From Glaciozyma antarctica PI12 (lineage: Eukaryota > Basidiomycota > Microbotryomycetes > Kriegeriales > Camptobasidiaceae): a stretch of DNA of 64,000 nt. The translations under genes and the position numbers were made by a program. The stretch covers positions 982,008-1,046,007 of the forward strand of contig KZ627146.1 of NCBI GenBank assembly GCA_002917775.1. Direction: 5' to 3'. How positions within the stretch are numbered: position 1 is the stretch's first letter; each line of letters opens with the position of its first letter. A model generated the notes under the pieces. The model made no database searches. It worked only from the letters and a program-made list of their open reading frames with translations, and had not been told where the DNA came from. Below are positions 43,167 through 54,927 of this stretch, in pieces.

Positions 43167-45581
43167 ATGCTTCACGCTTCTACTTCAGCTCTGCGTGCTA
43201 CTCGACGCACCTTTGCGCCCCGGGCGTTCTCCTCCTCGGCGTCTGCTGCAAAGCAGCGCCTTCTGATCCTCGGAAGCGGTTGGGGAGGTTACGAGGTACG
43301 CTGCAGCTCTAGCATCCTCACGAGCGCCACACAACGCTAACGAGTGGTACAGGTGATGCGGAAAGTGGACCGCGACGCCTACGACGTTACTTTGGGCAAG
43401 TCCTCGTTCCCCGCACCCCGCTTTCTTGGCCGTACTCGAGACTGATTCCCCTGCTTGCAGTCTCTCCCAACACCTACTTTGGTAAGGCTTCATCTCCTTC
43501 TGCAGCACGCTCAAGGAACTGACTCCCTCCCCTCCCTCAGCCTTCACTCCCCGTACGTCATCTCGCTCGGTCTTCGCAGGCTGTTCCCCCTCCGTTCAGG
43601 ATGCCAATACACCCGCAAACAGTCCTCGCCAGCACTGCAGTTGGTACTCTCGAATTTCGCTGCGCTCTCGAGCCTGTACGACGCTACGGAGACCAGGTCA
43701 CCTCCTACCAAGGTGCGAGGTCCTCGCTCCCTCGTGAACTGGCGAATCCTCGACTAACTGCTCTGCGTGTAAAGCTTGGTGCAACAACATCGACTTCAAG
43801 GCAAAGAAGGTCGAATGCATGCCTGCAACTGCTGGAGTTAACCGCGTCTCGGGCTCGGCTGCTCGCGAGGATCCAAAGGGCGAGACGAGCGAAGTCTCGT
43901 TCCCTGGCACGAAGCCGTTCTCCGTCGGATACGACAAGCTCGTCATTGCGTGCGGAGCTTACAGCCAGACGTTCAACACTCCTGGCGTCAAGGAGTACGC
44001 CCATTTCCTGAAGGATGTCAAGGACGCGCGTAGGATCAGGTCACGAATTCTCGAGTGTACGTCGTTTTGAATCTCGTGCGCGACTGATCTGACGCTTTCT
44101 CTGCAGGCTTCGAGCAAGCTGCCCAACCGACTCTCACCGACAACGAGCGCCGCAACCTCCTACATTTCGTCATCGTTGGTGGCGGACCAACGGGCATCGA
44201 GTTCGCAGCGGGTACGTCGCAGAACCCCCATCCTCTTCGCTCACTAACGTCCGCAACAGAGCTGCACGATCTTCTCGCTTCGGACCTTCTTCGCCACTAC
44301 CCCACTCTCGCTCCTCTCGCTCGAGTGTGCGTGCGCTTCCTCCCTTCGCGTCCGCTTGCTGATAAGGTTCGCAGGACCGTCTACGACGTCGCTCCGACGA
44401 TTCTAGCAGCTTTCGATTCCGAGCTCGTCGAGTATGCGACTGCCAAATTCGCTCGTCAAGGAGTGTGCGTTGGCTGTTTTGGTTCTCGGCGAGTCGGCGC
44501 TGAAGTTAAGCGGCTGGTAGGAAGATCAAAAACTCGAGACATGTCACTGCTGTTCGAGAGGTGAGTTGGTGTAGTTCTTCTCATCGAGGCAAGCTGACTT
44601 TGTGCTCGCAGACGACGATGGACGTCAAGGAGGAAGGCGAAGGTACGTCGCCTGCTCCTAGTTCTCGCAAGCCGATTTACTGACGCTTCCTTTGCTCAGT
44701 CCACTTTGGAATGCTCGTGTGGTCGACCGGTCTGGCTCCCAACCCTCTCATCGAGGCCATCACGGAACTCGCGCACGACCCCAAGACGAACAGGTCCATC
44801 CCTCCGCCCCTCTCCTCCGGATCGTTCTCACCTATCACAGCCTACAAGTCGACGACCACCTGAACGCTTTCTGGAAGGACAACGGCGTCAACGACGATGT
44901 ATTCGTCATCGGCGACGCCTCGGCTCTCGTCTCAGGATCCTTACCGGCGACAGCTCAAGTCGCGAGCCAGCAGGCGAAGTTCGTTGCGAAGGTCCTCAAC
45001 GCGTCGGTGCGGGATCGGGCGCCACCAGGGGACTTTGTGTTCAAGAACGCAGGGTGCGTTCGTCGATGCCTGGTGCTCGAGAGGAAAGCTAATGTGCATA
45101 CTAGGATACTCGCTTATACGGGGGGATGGACGGCGTTGTATGATAGGAGCTCTGCGAAGGACGGTGTCAAGGTGAAGGAATCTGGTCGGCTTGCCTGTGC
45201 GTTCTTTTTCTTCTCGCTGGCGGGATTCGACTGACTTGAGCTCCTTTTCCCAGGGCTTTTGTGGAGGTCCGCGTACTGGTGAGTTGGCGAGATGAGCTCT
45301 CGAGGTCGTTGCTGATGATTCGTGCGCAGGTCGCAAGCCCTGTCGTTCCGGAATAAGGCTTCGCTGCCTTTCTACTGGTGCGTTGGTTTCCCGGCTGGCT
45401 TCAGCTGAGGGTGCTGGAGCTTGCTCTCCTTCGAGAGAACGAGCAGCGAGATACCACAGCCGCTAATGTTCCCTCCGCAGGTTCCTGAATTGGATTTTCG
45501 GGTGAGTAGAGTCCTGCCGACGAGTCCCCACCTCTTCGCTAACGTCCTCTCGTACGCAGACGGGATATTACGAGGTTTTGA
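43167..45581 (+). CDS. Type II (rotenone-insensitive) mitochondrial NADH dehydrogenase
   Basis: About 17 exons, roughly 515 residues; all joins hold frame. It oxidises NADH and passes electrons to ubiquinone without pumping protons, on the mitochondrial inner membrane. The N-terminus MLHASTSALRATRRTFAPRA is a mitochondrial presequence. The first dinucleotide fold reads QRLLILGSGWGGYEVMRKVD, followed by VTLVSPNTYFAFTPLLASTA and TLEFRCALEPVRRY. The second reads HFVIVGGGPTGIEFAAELHD. Later come VHFGMLVWSTGLAPNPLI, DDVFVIGDASA and ASQQAKFVAKVLN, and the C-terminus PFYWFLNWIFGRDITRF, which is diagnostic of the family. Internal or external orientation (NDI1 or NDE type) cannot be settled; no EF-hand was seen. 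Intron 43396-43460 has a GC donor (gcaagt). Confidence 0.94.
43396..43460 (+). other. GC-AG intron in the NADH dehydrogenase gene
   Basis: Donor gcaagt, the classic GC donor, and acceptor ttgcag. It joins DVTL to VSPNTYF exactly. Confidence 0.85.
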
Positions 45582-46008
45582 GCTCAAGGGAATTAAGCTG
45601 TACTGGGAACACAGAATCGAGAGAGCGACGAGACGAAAGCTTGCGCATACATTTAAGATGACTTTGCCAGATCTCTTCTCCCAGCTGGCTGCTGCTGCTC
45701 TGCTGTTACCCACGACAGCTGCTTGCTCGCCGTTCCTCAAAACCTCTTTGCTTTATCTCTCTCGAGAGAGCTTCCACCGGAAGCCCGGGTCTCCGCGGGG
45801 GCGACGCAGGGGAAGCCTAGGGGTCTCTTCTCCCGACTCTAGTTCGCGTTCTGCTCTCCTCCGCAGCCCCCAGTTTTGTGCACTCGTTCGTACGCACACT
45901 AGTTCGAGCGAACGGGCTTTGATTGCACCAGCAGCCTTTCGAACGCTCTGGCCCCCTCACTCAACAAAGCTTCTGCCGGCGAGAAGGTCCACCTCTCTCT
46001 CCTCCCTC
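45582..46008. other. Intergenic region
   Basis: 3' flank of the NADH dehydrogenase and promoter of the PH-domain gene. An open frame crosses it from 45421 but belongs to neither gene. Confidence 0.45.
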
Positions 46009-49000
46009 ATGGTCTCCCCGCCCACGACCTCCCCTACTACTTCTCTTACCGCTGCCAGCGTCGCCGACCTCCTCGCCTCCTTCACCTCCACTTCCAGCGA
46101 CTCGACGGCCGTCCGAATCGCGCGTGAGCGGCGCAAGCTCGAGCGGGAAGCGCGGTGGGAGTCTAGGAAGGCGGAAATGGACGTAGGCACGCACGCGCTG
46201 GAGGAGCTGGAGGGGCCGGAGGGGGAGGAGGACGGCTTGAGGAGGGAAGGAGGGTTCCGCAGCCCTCCTCGTCCGTGGCCTAAGCTTCATGTCCAGGAGT
46301 CGGACTCGATTGGAGGCCGCTCGTACTCTCCTTCCCTACCTGGAACCCCACTGCCAGGTACTCCTGGTGCGGCTCCCTTCTCTCCTCTCCCCACCGACGA
46401 CCTTCCCGCTCCCCGACCCTCTCCTCCCGCACGTACTCCGCCTCGAAAGACCGCCGACATTGCTGAGATCCCTCCCTTTCGACTCAAATTTACGCCTTGT
46501 CCGATTCCGAAGTCGCCTGCGAACGGAGGGACTGGAGGAAGAGCGGAGGTCAAGGTGACCATGTCGATGGGGTTGATGGAGCGGCTCAAGGCGAAGAAGG
46601 CTGCAGCGGTGTCGGGAGGAGGTGGAGAAGCTCTGGCTAAGGAAGGAGGATGGACAACCCAACAGGTCGCAGCTGCCGTACCTTTACCGGACACTCCAAC
46701 TCAGCCTTCGCACACTTCTCCTCCTCAGCAACCCCGACCACCTTTCATCGCCGTATCCTCGCCTCCGCCGAATGGAACAGCTGTCCCTCACCATCCGCCA
46801 CCCTCTCCTTCGACTCACACTATCTCTCCGCCTCATCCCTCTCCTCCGATCAGCACGGCGCCGCTGGACGGATCCCCTCCTCGAATCTCCGACCCTCGCA
46901 CCCAACTAACCCAAGACTCGTCCTCCACATCTCGACAGCCCAACAATTCGAAGATTTCGGTGCTGTCGCCAGCGAAGCCGTCAGTCAAGGAGCGGGTCGA
47001 GGAACTGCTCGCGCAGCTCGAGCGCTCGGACGGCGAGGAGGATCGCGGTTCGACGAGGTGGGATATTCAAGGCAACGAGTTCATCTTCGAGCCAACGCCA
47101 CTATCGCCTCTCACGTGCGTCTTCCCTTCTTCTGAAGCTCTCCCGTCGCTGACATCGCTCGCAGCGAACGCAGCGAGCGTGCGACGATTTCCACCCGCCG
47201 CGACAGCCTTCGTTCGCAACGCTCTCTCCCTCCCGTCTGGAACGGCTACTCCGACGACCCTATCTCCGCCCCTTCTTCCTCCTTCGGCGGCCGACAACTC
47301 GCAGACGGCACCTACCGACACATCTCTTTCGCAAAGCCCCTCCCCTCCTCAATCTTCGACGCCCCGCGAATCCCCTCCGGCGGCTCTTCGATCGATTCGC
47401 CCACGCAGGAGAGGGCACGGAATCCGTCGCCGACGAGGAGGATGTCGCCAGAGCTTCAGAAGCGAGCGGTGCCGTTTGAGACGCAGGACGAGCGTGTCGG
47501 GACGCCGGATTTTGGAGCGGAAAGGGAGAGGAGGAGAGCGGAGAGAGGGTTTCAAAGGAAGGCGGCGAGCGAGGTGGGATCTGTCGCGGCTAGTCAGGTC
47601 GAGACTCCGAGGACACCTGCGCTGCAGACTCTGTGGGAGGTACGTCTTCTGCTTCGCTCTTCGTGAGACTGAACTGAGCTGATCCAGTAAGTACTGCAGG
47701 GATTTCTTTTGATTCCCCCTCCCGACTCGCAAAGTCAGGCCGAAAGCCTCGCTCGCTGGAAGGAATGGGACCCCCGCTACTCCGTCCTCACCGCCGACAC
47801 TCTCGAATTCCACCCCACCGACTCGAACCGCCAACCTAGCACGATCATCGCTCTCATCCTCGCCGACTGCGTCGACATGCGCTCGAAGTTCGAGCAGCAG
47901 AACTCGCAGTTTCGACCGTTCTCCGTCGTTCTGAACGATGGAGGGGAGGAGCTGTTCGCGACGGCCAATTCGACGGAGAGAATTGACTGGATGATGGCGA
48001 TTGGGTGCGTGCTTTATTTTGAGTTGCATGGTGGCTTTCTGACGTCTTTGCTGGCAGCGGTGCGATCAATGTCGCCAGCCCGAGTGCGACGAAGCGCTGG
48101 ATGCGCCAGGCTCCCGGAATCGACCTCCCTCTTTCTCCCAAGGTGCTTCGCTCCCCTTCCTTTCCCAGCAAGGTCGAAACGGATCAACGCAGCGTCAGTG
48201 CGGGCAGCAGTCTCACCTACGCCGACTCGGTTCGCGACCTCCCCATTCCCAGCCGCCCCTTCCCTCTTCGCTCGCCTTCCACCCACTCCGAATCGAATCG
48301 ACCTCCCCTCCCAGCCTTCAACGAAACGAAGGAGAAGAATCCGGCGTTCTTCAAGGCTCGACCAGCATCGGTCCTCTCGCAAGCTTCGCGCGAGTCGTCG
48401 CTCTTCGGCTACGAAGCGCCAGGCGCAGCTCGCACGAAGTACGCCCCGCAAGCCTCGTCGCCACTCAACGAGGACCGAAAGGATCTTTTCGCCTACCACT
48501 CGATTGGGAGGGCTCAGAAGGCTTCGACCAGCTCTCCCAGCGTCGATTCGGCGAACGGTCGTCGAGGCGTTCTCCCCACTCCCTCATCTCGCTCGCCTTT
48601 CAAGACCAACCTCGAGCATCCGACACGCTCTCCTTCGGCGTCAGCATTTGTCGAGTCCTACCGGAGCGACAGCCCTCGCAGCAGGGCGCATCGACAAGCT
48701 CAAAGCGAGGCTATGGTCGACGTTCAGGGTCGGCGCCAGGCTCGAGGAATCTCCAAGGACGTCGATTTGCAGACGCAGACGACTCGCGGTGGAGCGTTCA
48801 GTTCGGCGGAGCACAAAGAGTGGAAGCGCGACCTCAACCGAATGGCGGTACGCTCCTCCACCCCATGGTTTCCGCCCGGCTTGCTCACGATTCTGCAGGC
48901 AGAAGCGTCGGTCTCCTCGGAAACATCTTCGCAGGCTATCGTACGAGAGCGCCGGGAGGCGGAGCGACTTCTCGAGGGACGGGATCGCTCGGGGTCGGGC

Positions 49001-51487
49001 CCAGTTCGACCTGTCCACACCTCCAGCTCCTTGCACACCCTTCCTCCGCTACCGCCTTCACCGTCCAAGTCTCTTGGAACAAACCCGACCATTTTCCGAC
49101 CTATCCCTACCTCTCCGTACCAGCAGCAAGTCGGAACTTCGCTCGGCAACAGCGTGCGAAGCCACAACCCTATGGCTCCCTACTCTTCGCCGGTTTCCGA
49201 GTCTGCGGGTCGAGGAGCTGAGCTTCGCAGTCGATGGTCGAACGATACCGTACGCACTTTTACCTCATTGGCTTTGTGCGGAATCGCTGACTGGCTTCGC
49301 AGCCTGAAGCCGAAGCTCGCTGGAGATCTCAGCAAACGTCGAGGGCTCAAGAGCACCCTCAGGTGAGCCTGTTTCGTTCTCTCGCGATTCAATCGTACTA
49401 AACCGCCCGCTGCGAAGCCCACGAACGACTTTGCCGACCCAGGAGACGTCTTCACAGCAGCCTCGCCTCGCAGCGGTAAGGTCAGTCGTCCTTTCAAGTT
49501 CGTGAGGAGAGCTGGAAACTGACACGAGCACAGGTTATCGGCAACGATTCGCGGCAAGTCTCGCAAGAAGGCTCTCTGAGAACGGCGAACATGGGCGCGG
49601 CTCGCACTCCGCGCCAGATGGTCGAGGTGCGTTCAGCTTGCATGATCCACCTTCGCAACCGACGCTGAGATCTATCTCAGATGCTTTCGATGATACACGG
49701 CCAGCTTCAGCAGCAGTCCTCTCGTGCGTCGTCGCGTGCGGCCAGATTCGGGTCCTTTTGACGCCAAGCTCTCTCCGTTTCGCAGAAGGACAACAGAACT
49801 ACGAGCACCAGCAGCAAGTCTCCAGCTTTATCAGCGATTTGTCCAACGAACGTATTTTCGCTCTCGCTCGTTACGAATCGTCGCTCATTCCGTTCTTGTG
49901 CGATAGTTCATGTCGGAGGAGTCTCAACGCCGAGACGTCAAGCAGCAGGAACTCGCCGACGCAGTTCGCAGTATCCAAGAGCACGTAGCCAGCCTTCCCG
50001 AAGCTCTTCTCGCTCACCTCAACGCCGCCGACGGGCACTCCGCCGAGAACCCACCGACGGCGGTCGACTCAGACTCCGACCCTCCCAACCCCATCGTCGA
50101 CCCCACCCACCAGCCGCAGATGGATCGCAGCATTTCCGGATCTCGAGTTCTCATCAAGCCCGAACCGTTCGTGGAGCTGGAGAGGAAGATGAGTGGCGTG
50201 GGCGCGAAGGATAAGGAGAAGAAGGCGAGCCTCAGTCGCAAGGTCAAAGGACCTCGCGCTCCCATGACGATCGCGGGCCAACGACTTTGGGGTACATCTC
50301 TACGCGCTGCTTAATCGCTCGTTCCTCGCTAACGATCTCATCATCTCGCAGGCGCGCCTGATCCTCTCGGAGACCGTCGAGGACGCTGGGGAGCTGGCGC
50401 AGCAACTGTCGCGAAGGCGGAGGAGAGGAAGCAGATCAACGCCGTCGTCGACAAGGCGATCAACGATGCGAAGAAGACTGCTCCGCATCAAGCTCTCGCC
50501 GATGCGATCATCAAGGACGAAGAGCTGGGACGAATCTTGTCGGACGTCGCGCAGGGGGATCCGACGGATGCGGGAACGATGGCTCGTGCGTCTCCTTTGC
50601 TACATCGTCTCTGTCCGTCCCCGCTCACCCCTCGTATCCTCAGTGGCGATTTACGAGATTCTGCGGACGACTCGCGAGCTTTCGAAGCAGCATGAGGCTC
50701 AGGCTGCAGGCGGCGAAGGAGAAAGGCGTCAAGAAGGGTTTGACCAAGTCGGAGCGAGCGGAGCTCGACGCGAAGAAGCAGGAGATTGAGCGCCTCGAGC
50801 TCATCACCCAGTCCTCGAACACCCATGCTGCTCGTGAGTTCGCTTCGCTTCCACAGTTTCGCGGCCGAATTGCTGACTTGCTGCGACGCAGAAATCGACG
50901 AACTCATTGCGAAGCTCAATGCGAAGGGCGAGAAGACCGACGAGCTCCTCAAGTCCATCTCGAACGCCGTCAGCTCTCCCAAGGCGATGCAGATGGACCC
51001 CTCGTTGACCGAAGCGACGAAGAAGCTCCTCGGGTGTGTTTTTACGCCATTCGCTGGTTCGGAGCGGGATGCTGAATCGTAGTCGACGCAGATCGGTCAA
51101 GCAAGGCGTCGATACGCACGTCAAGGAGTTCCGAGGACAGCTCACGAGCGAGGTTCAGAAGATGGTGAAGGAGGTGAGTATCGTTCGCGCACTCGACCTA
51201 GATTCGAAAGCTAACCTCCCACTTCTCAAGGTTGGCAGGCTTCGAGACGAGAAGAAGGAGCTACAAGCGACGATCGCGGATTTGCTCGCCGTGCGTCGGT
51301 AAACGCCCTCCGTCTGCGTTACGCTAAAGCTCCTCCCCCATAGTTTCAAGCGAAACAAGGCTCGAAGACTTCCTTCGCCGGCATGGCAGCAGCCACAGCA
51401 CCAGCGGCTCGGGCGTCAGCTTCTCCTGCGAAACCGAAGGCGGGAATGCCGTCGACGGGATTCTTTGGACCTCGTCCGATGCAGTAG
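46009..51487 (+). CDS. Large PH-domain protein with C-terminal coiled coils; two doubtful joins
   Basis: About 17 exons and roughly 1,500 residues, from ATG 46009 (MVSPPTTSPTTSL) to TAG 51485-51487. The N-terminal third is disordered and Pro-rich with an FSPLPTDDLPAPRPSPP-type linker and a TMSMGLMERLKAKKAAAV helix. A PH domain follows: GFLLIPPPDSQSQAESLARW, WDPRYSVLTADTLEFHPTDS, SVVLNDGGEELFATANSTER, IDWMMAIGGAINVASP. After a Ser-rich middle the C-terminal 350 residues are helical (SEESQRRDVKQQELADAVRS; KKQEIERLELITQSSNTH; VKQGVDTHVKEFRGQLTS), ending TGFFGPRPMQ. A role in lipid-dependent cortical or trafficking scaffolding is inferred. Problems: the donor near 49857 is GAACGT, not GTACGT, and a one-base shift is needed near 50705-50720 (HEAQAA to AKEKGVKKGLTK). 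Confidence 0.75.
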
Positions 51488-51915
51488 TGTTTTTTGTCCA
51501 CACGTATGCAATTTTAGCACAGCCTTTTCAGTTTCGAGCCAAGAGCAGGAGAGGCGCGAGAGAGGTCGGAAGAGGAGCGAGTGGAAGCGGAGTCCGGACT
51601 GGGCCAATTGCTTCGCACCGCACTCTCACTCCCTACCTCTGCATCTCCCTTTCCGGGGAAAGTGAAGAGAGGACTTTTGCCACTACGCCGCCTTCGTGCT
51701 CAAAGCCAGTGTGCCAGAGCTGCTGGAACCGAGTTGCGAACAACAAAACGACGTCTTTCAGAGCAGCGACCGAGCCAAAAAGCAGCTCAGAGGGTTCGGA
51801 GAGTAGATAGCGTACTTCAAGCAGGAGGTCGGAACGCTTGCACCAACGAGTTATCCCATTCCTCCCCACCGACGCCCCGCTCTCCCCTCCCCTACTCCTC
51901 GGCAACTCCCAACGC
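51488..51915. other. Convergent intergenic region
   Basis: Lies between the 3' ends of the PH-domain gene and the BRI3-like gene. No gene is seen. Confidence 0.45.
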
Positions 51916-52647
51916 TCAAAACACCAATCCGCCTAAGGAGAGCCCGCTTTCAACTCCTCGTATTCCACTATTCTGAAGGAACTCACAGCGGTCGCAGTAA
52001 GTCACCGTCCAGAGCAGGCACGGCAAGATTCCTGGAGAGAGAGTTTGAAATCAGCCGCTCGCCCGCCGAGGCGCTCAGGTTTGAACTCACCGAACGGGAA
52101 GAAGAAGACTGCGCAGCAGATACCGGGGCAAGTGAATCGAGTGTGCCTGTTTCGACCTGCAGACGAGAGGTCAGCAGGCAGGCCTGCGACCAGAGCTCCC
52201 TCCTGCTCCGAATCACCGTCTTCGCTCCCAGCGCCAACGATATCGCTTCTTGGCCTCCCAACGCCCTCCCTCGGCCTCATCCAGCTTGATCTCTCCCACT
52301 TGTCCTCCTTGGACCCCAGCTTTCCCTGCGCCTCGCGAATCCCACCGGCAATGAGAGAGAGAGAACGCACGAGAGTGGTTGCACACGATAAAGTTTCCAG
52401 GCGAGGTGGTGACGTATCCGCCTGGGTAAAGCTGGTACATCGGTTGAGGCTGGGTGTAGTAGACTGGCTGAGCGGTCGAACGCGACGACTCGGGGGCGTA
52501 GTACCCAGCCTCGGGCTTTGGAGAGGGCGCGGCTTGAGATTGAGGTACGGGCGCAGCTGTGGCTTGAGGCGTAGAAGCGGGGGAAGACGTAGAAGCGAGG
52601 GGAGACTTGACTGGAGAGGCGGGAGTGTAGGGAGGTGCGTCGGACAT
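51916..52647 (-). CDS. Cys-rich small membrane protein, BRI3-like
   Basis: First exon 52647-52387 encodes MSDAPPYTPASPVKSPLAST and a Pro/Gln/Tyr-rich tail (QPVYYTQPQPMYQLYPGGYV). Later exons restore RHTRFTCPGICCAVFFFPFG then ILPCLLWTVTYCDRC. The order (Pro/Tyr-rich cytosolic tail, C-x-G-x-x-C/A, short FFFP-G membrane hairpin, CxxC end) matches the BRI3/brain protein I3 pattern (FTCLG...LFFP-G...RRCPNCG). That family sits on endosomal or lysosomal membranes in animals; the role in fungi is open. An acidic linker exon (KLGSKEDKWERSSWMRP) lies between, bounded by GT-AG introns. The 3' end is uncertain: reading through after CDRC gives EFLQNSGIRGVESGLSLGG and TGA at 51916, whereas splicing there would stop at once. 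Confidence 0.6.
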
Positions 52648-53373
52648 GGCGAGTTGTGGAAGAGGGAGAGGAGCGCAAGGTCGAATTAGAAAGCGAGGCG
52701 ATGCGAGCTGAGATTCTCCTGTCCAGGGCATAGGCCGAGGGACCAGGATTGCGGCGCTAGAGTGTTTCGGCTGTGATAGCTCACGAAAAACTGAAGTGCA
52801 AGATCTGAGCAGCAAGAGCGAGATGCGAGCGAGCAGCTCTGCGCGCGGAGGCCGGAGCAGGTACCTTTGAGCAGTCGGTCCTTGCGATCGTCCGTTACTT
52901 AAAAGAGCAAAAGTACGCGCAGAACTCTGTTTCAGCGTTCTCCCTGCCAGGTGCTGCAAAATCTCCATCCAGCAGTTAGCTCCCACCACCTCCTCAGCCT
53001 CCGAAGGCGACACCCCGCTTTATCCATTGCTCCCGGGTTGCGTCCTCCTTCGTCCCCGCATCCTCCTAGACAGCAGCTGTGTTCTTCCTGACTTGCACGC
53101 CACGCAGACTGAGGCCATGGGAGCTTGGCGGAGGGCTGGTCCGAGAAGTGTTTAGAGGAGGTGTAGGCGCCGGGCGAGGGAGTGCGGCGAGACTGGGCGA
53201 CGTGCTACGCCAGTGTTGGGTACCTGGTATCTTATTACGCTGCGGGTGGTTGGCCTGGTGCAAGAAGGTCCATCGAGGGGAGAGGGGAGGAGGAGAAGGG
53301 CAGAGAGCAGGCAGCGCGCTCGCCGGTCCTCTCCCTTTGTCTTCTGCCTTAACCCTGCTCCTGTGCACCTGCA
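52648..53373. other. Divergent intergenic region
   Basis: Promoters of the BRI3-like gene (minus) and of the next plus-strand gene. A 102-codon minus-strand frame at 53374-53066 has an ATG but no coherent protein features. Confidence 0.45.
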
Positions 53374-54634
53374 ATGGCTCACGAATGGCTAGCAGAGGAG
53401 GAGGACTTGCCGAACGCGCACACTAATCGTCCTCTGCTCGCCCCGCAAGACCCTGAGCGAGACCTCCACCAGGCGCGTCCTCTCCAGACCTCCTCTCCCT
53501 CTCCGCAGCTAACCCTATCACAGATCGACCTCTCCTACGACCTCTGCGAACTCGCCAACCTATCCGCTTCGCAACTCGTAGCTGCATCCTTCCATCCCCT
53601 CGTCAGCGAGCCAACTCTCTCCCTCGCGCGCGAGGAGCTCAAGCGGCGGCGCGAGCGAGCTCGGGAGGAGAAGGACGAGCAGCGAGAAGACTCGGAGACC
53701 AAACGAGCGCGATGGGACTTCCCGGCGATGAGGTATTCGGGCGGACTACGAGGACTGGGAGTCGAACGCAACGGCGAGGCTGCCGACTATTGCTTCGACA
53801 CGCCGCCGCTGGTTAGGGCGGACCGAGAGCTGGTGGTCCTTGGGGAAGAGTTTGGAAAGATTGAGTAGGAGCGGGAGGCGGCGGAACTAGCGAGGTGGAG
53901 GGAGGAGCGAGGGCTCTCGAGGACGCAGGACCACGCGAAGGACGACGGCACCGACACCTCCAGTTCTCGACCTTCCCCTGCACGTCGCCAGCTTCCTTTT
54001 CCTTCTCCAGCAGCACCAAAAACCTTTTCATCAATCTACCTCATTCGACCCATCCCTCCACCGCCTCCAGCTGCCGACCGCTTCCACCGCCCGAGCCGAC
54101 CGCCGTTGTTCGCAGTCGCTCCGGCCTAGTCTACGCGCTCGGCAAGAGCGACTACGCGCCCTTCCTCTCCTCCACCCTCATTGACCCCTCCTGGTCGAAC
54201 GACTTCTACAACGCTCAAGTCGACTTCCTCACCGCCTGCGACCCCGACATCTCTCGCTGGTCGAAAGGTCGTCCGGGCAGCGGCATCTTCTCCAGAAGGC
54301 CGTACCGACCTGGTCAACTCGACGTTATCCGTTTCGGGCCGAGGAGGGATACGATTAGGGAATTGGGAAATAAGGGGGAGGAGAAGGCGCTGACTGGTGT
54401 TGCGGGGGCGGGATACGTGCCGTTGTTGATGGAGCATGGGACGAGATGGTAACCTACCTCGCTTGACCAGCTTCACACCGACCAGGCGACCCGAAACGCG
54501 AAGCTCTCTTTCGACCCCTCGTCACCTTCTTCGCCTTCGCCTCGAAGAAGGAAATGGAGCGGCGACGACGGTCGTTCTTCCTTGATAAGACGGGGAGAGT
54601 CAAGGGTGGTCCTTGGATGCGGTATTTGCGATGA
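53374..54634 (+). pseudogene. Uncharacterised gene interrupted by a stop and a frame shift
   Basis: Starts MAHEWLAEEEDLPNAHTNRP and codes convincingly for 164 residues (IDLSYDLCELANLSASQLVA; EELKRRRERAREEKDEQRE; YSGGLRGLGVERNGEA) to TAG at 53866-53868. The same frame then resumes with EREAAELARWREERGLSRTQ. A different frame carries the next natural block: LVYALGKSDYAPFLSSTLID, WSNDFYNAQVDFLTACDPDI, YRPGQLDVIRFGPRRDTIRE. After an intron at about 54449-54483 the block EALFRPLVTFFAFASKKEM, ending GGPWMRYLR, is again one base off. All blocks lie in one order on one strand, so this was one gene. Either it is a pseudogene or the assembly has errors. No family was recognised. Confidence 0.55.
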
Positions 54635-54927
54635 TATGATTTGCAGTTGGTCGCCAGGCTCCAGACTGAGGATAGGGAGCTCGCGAGGAGCAGAGAAGTA
54701 GGATGGGATTTCGCTTCGAACAGTGCAAATGTAGTCTAGCATGTCGTCTTGTCGCTCTCCAAGGAAGTGGGAGGTCGACGCTTTCGCACGCGACCTCGCT
54801 CCCAACCCCCTACCTGCCCGCATCGAGTTCGGCAGGAGAACAAAACGCAGCTCGCTCGCTCGCTCTCTGAGCCAGCTGCATTCACAAAAGGCACCAACTA
54901 CATTCCTCAAAACTCCCTTGCACCCCC

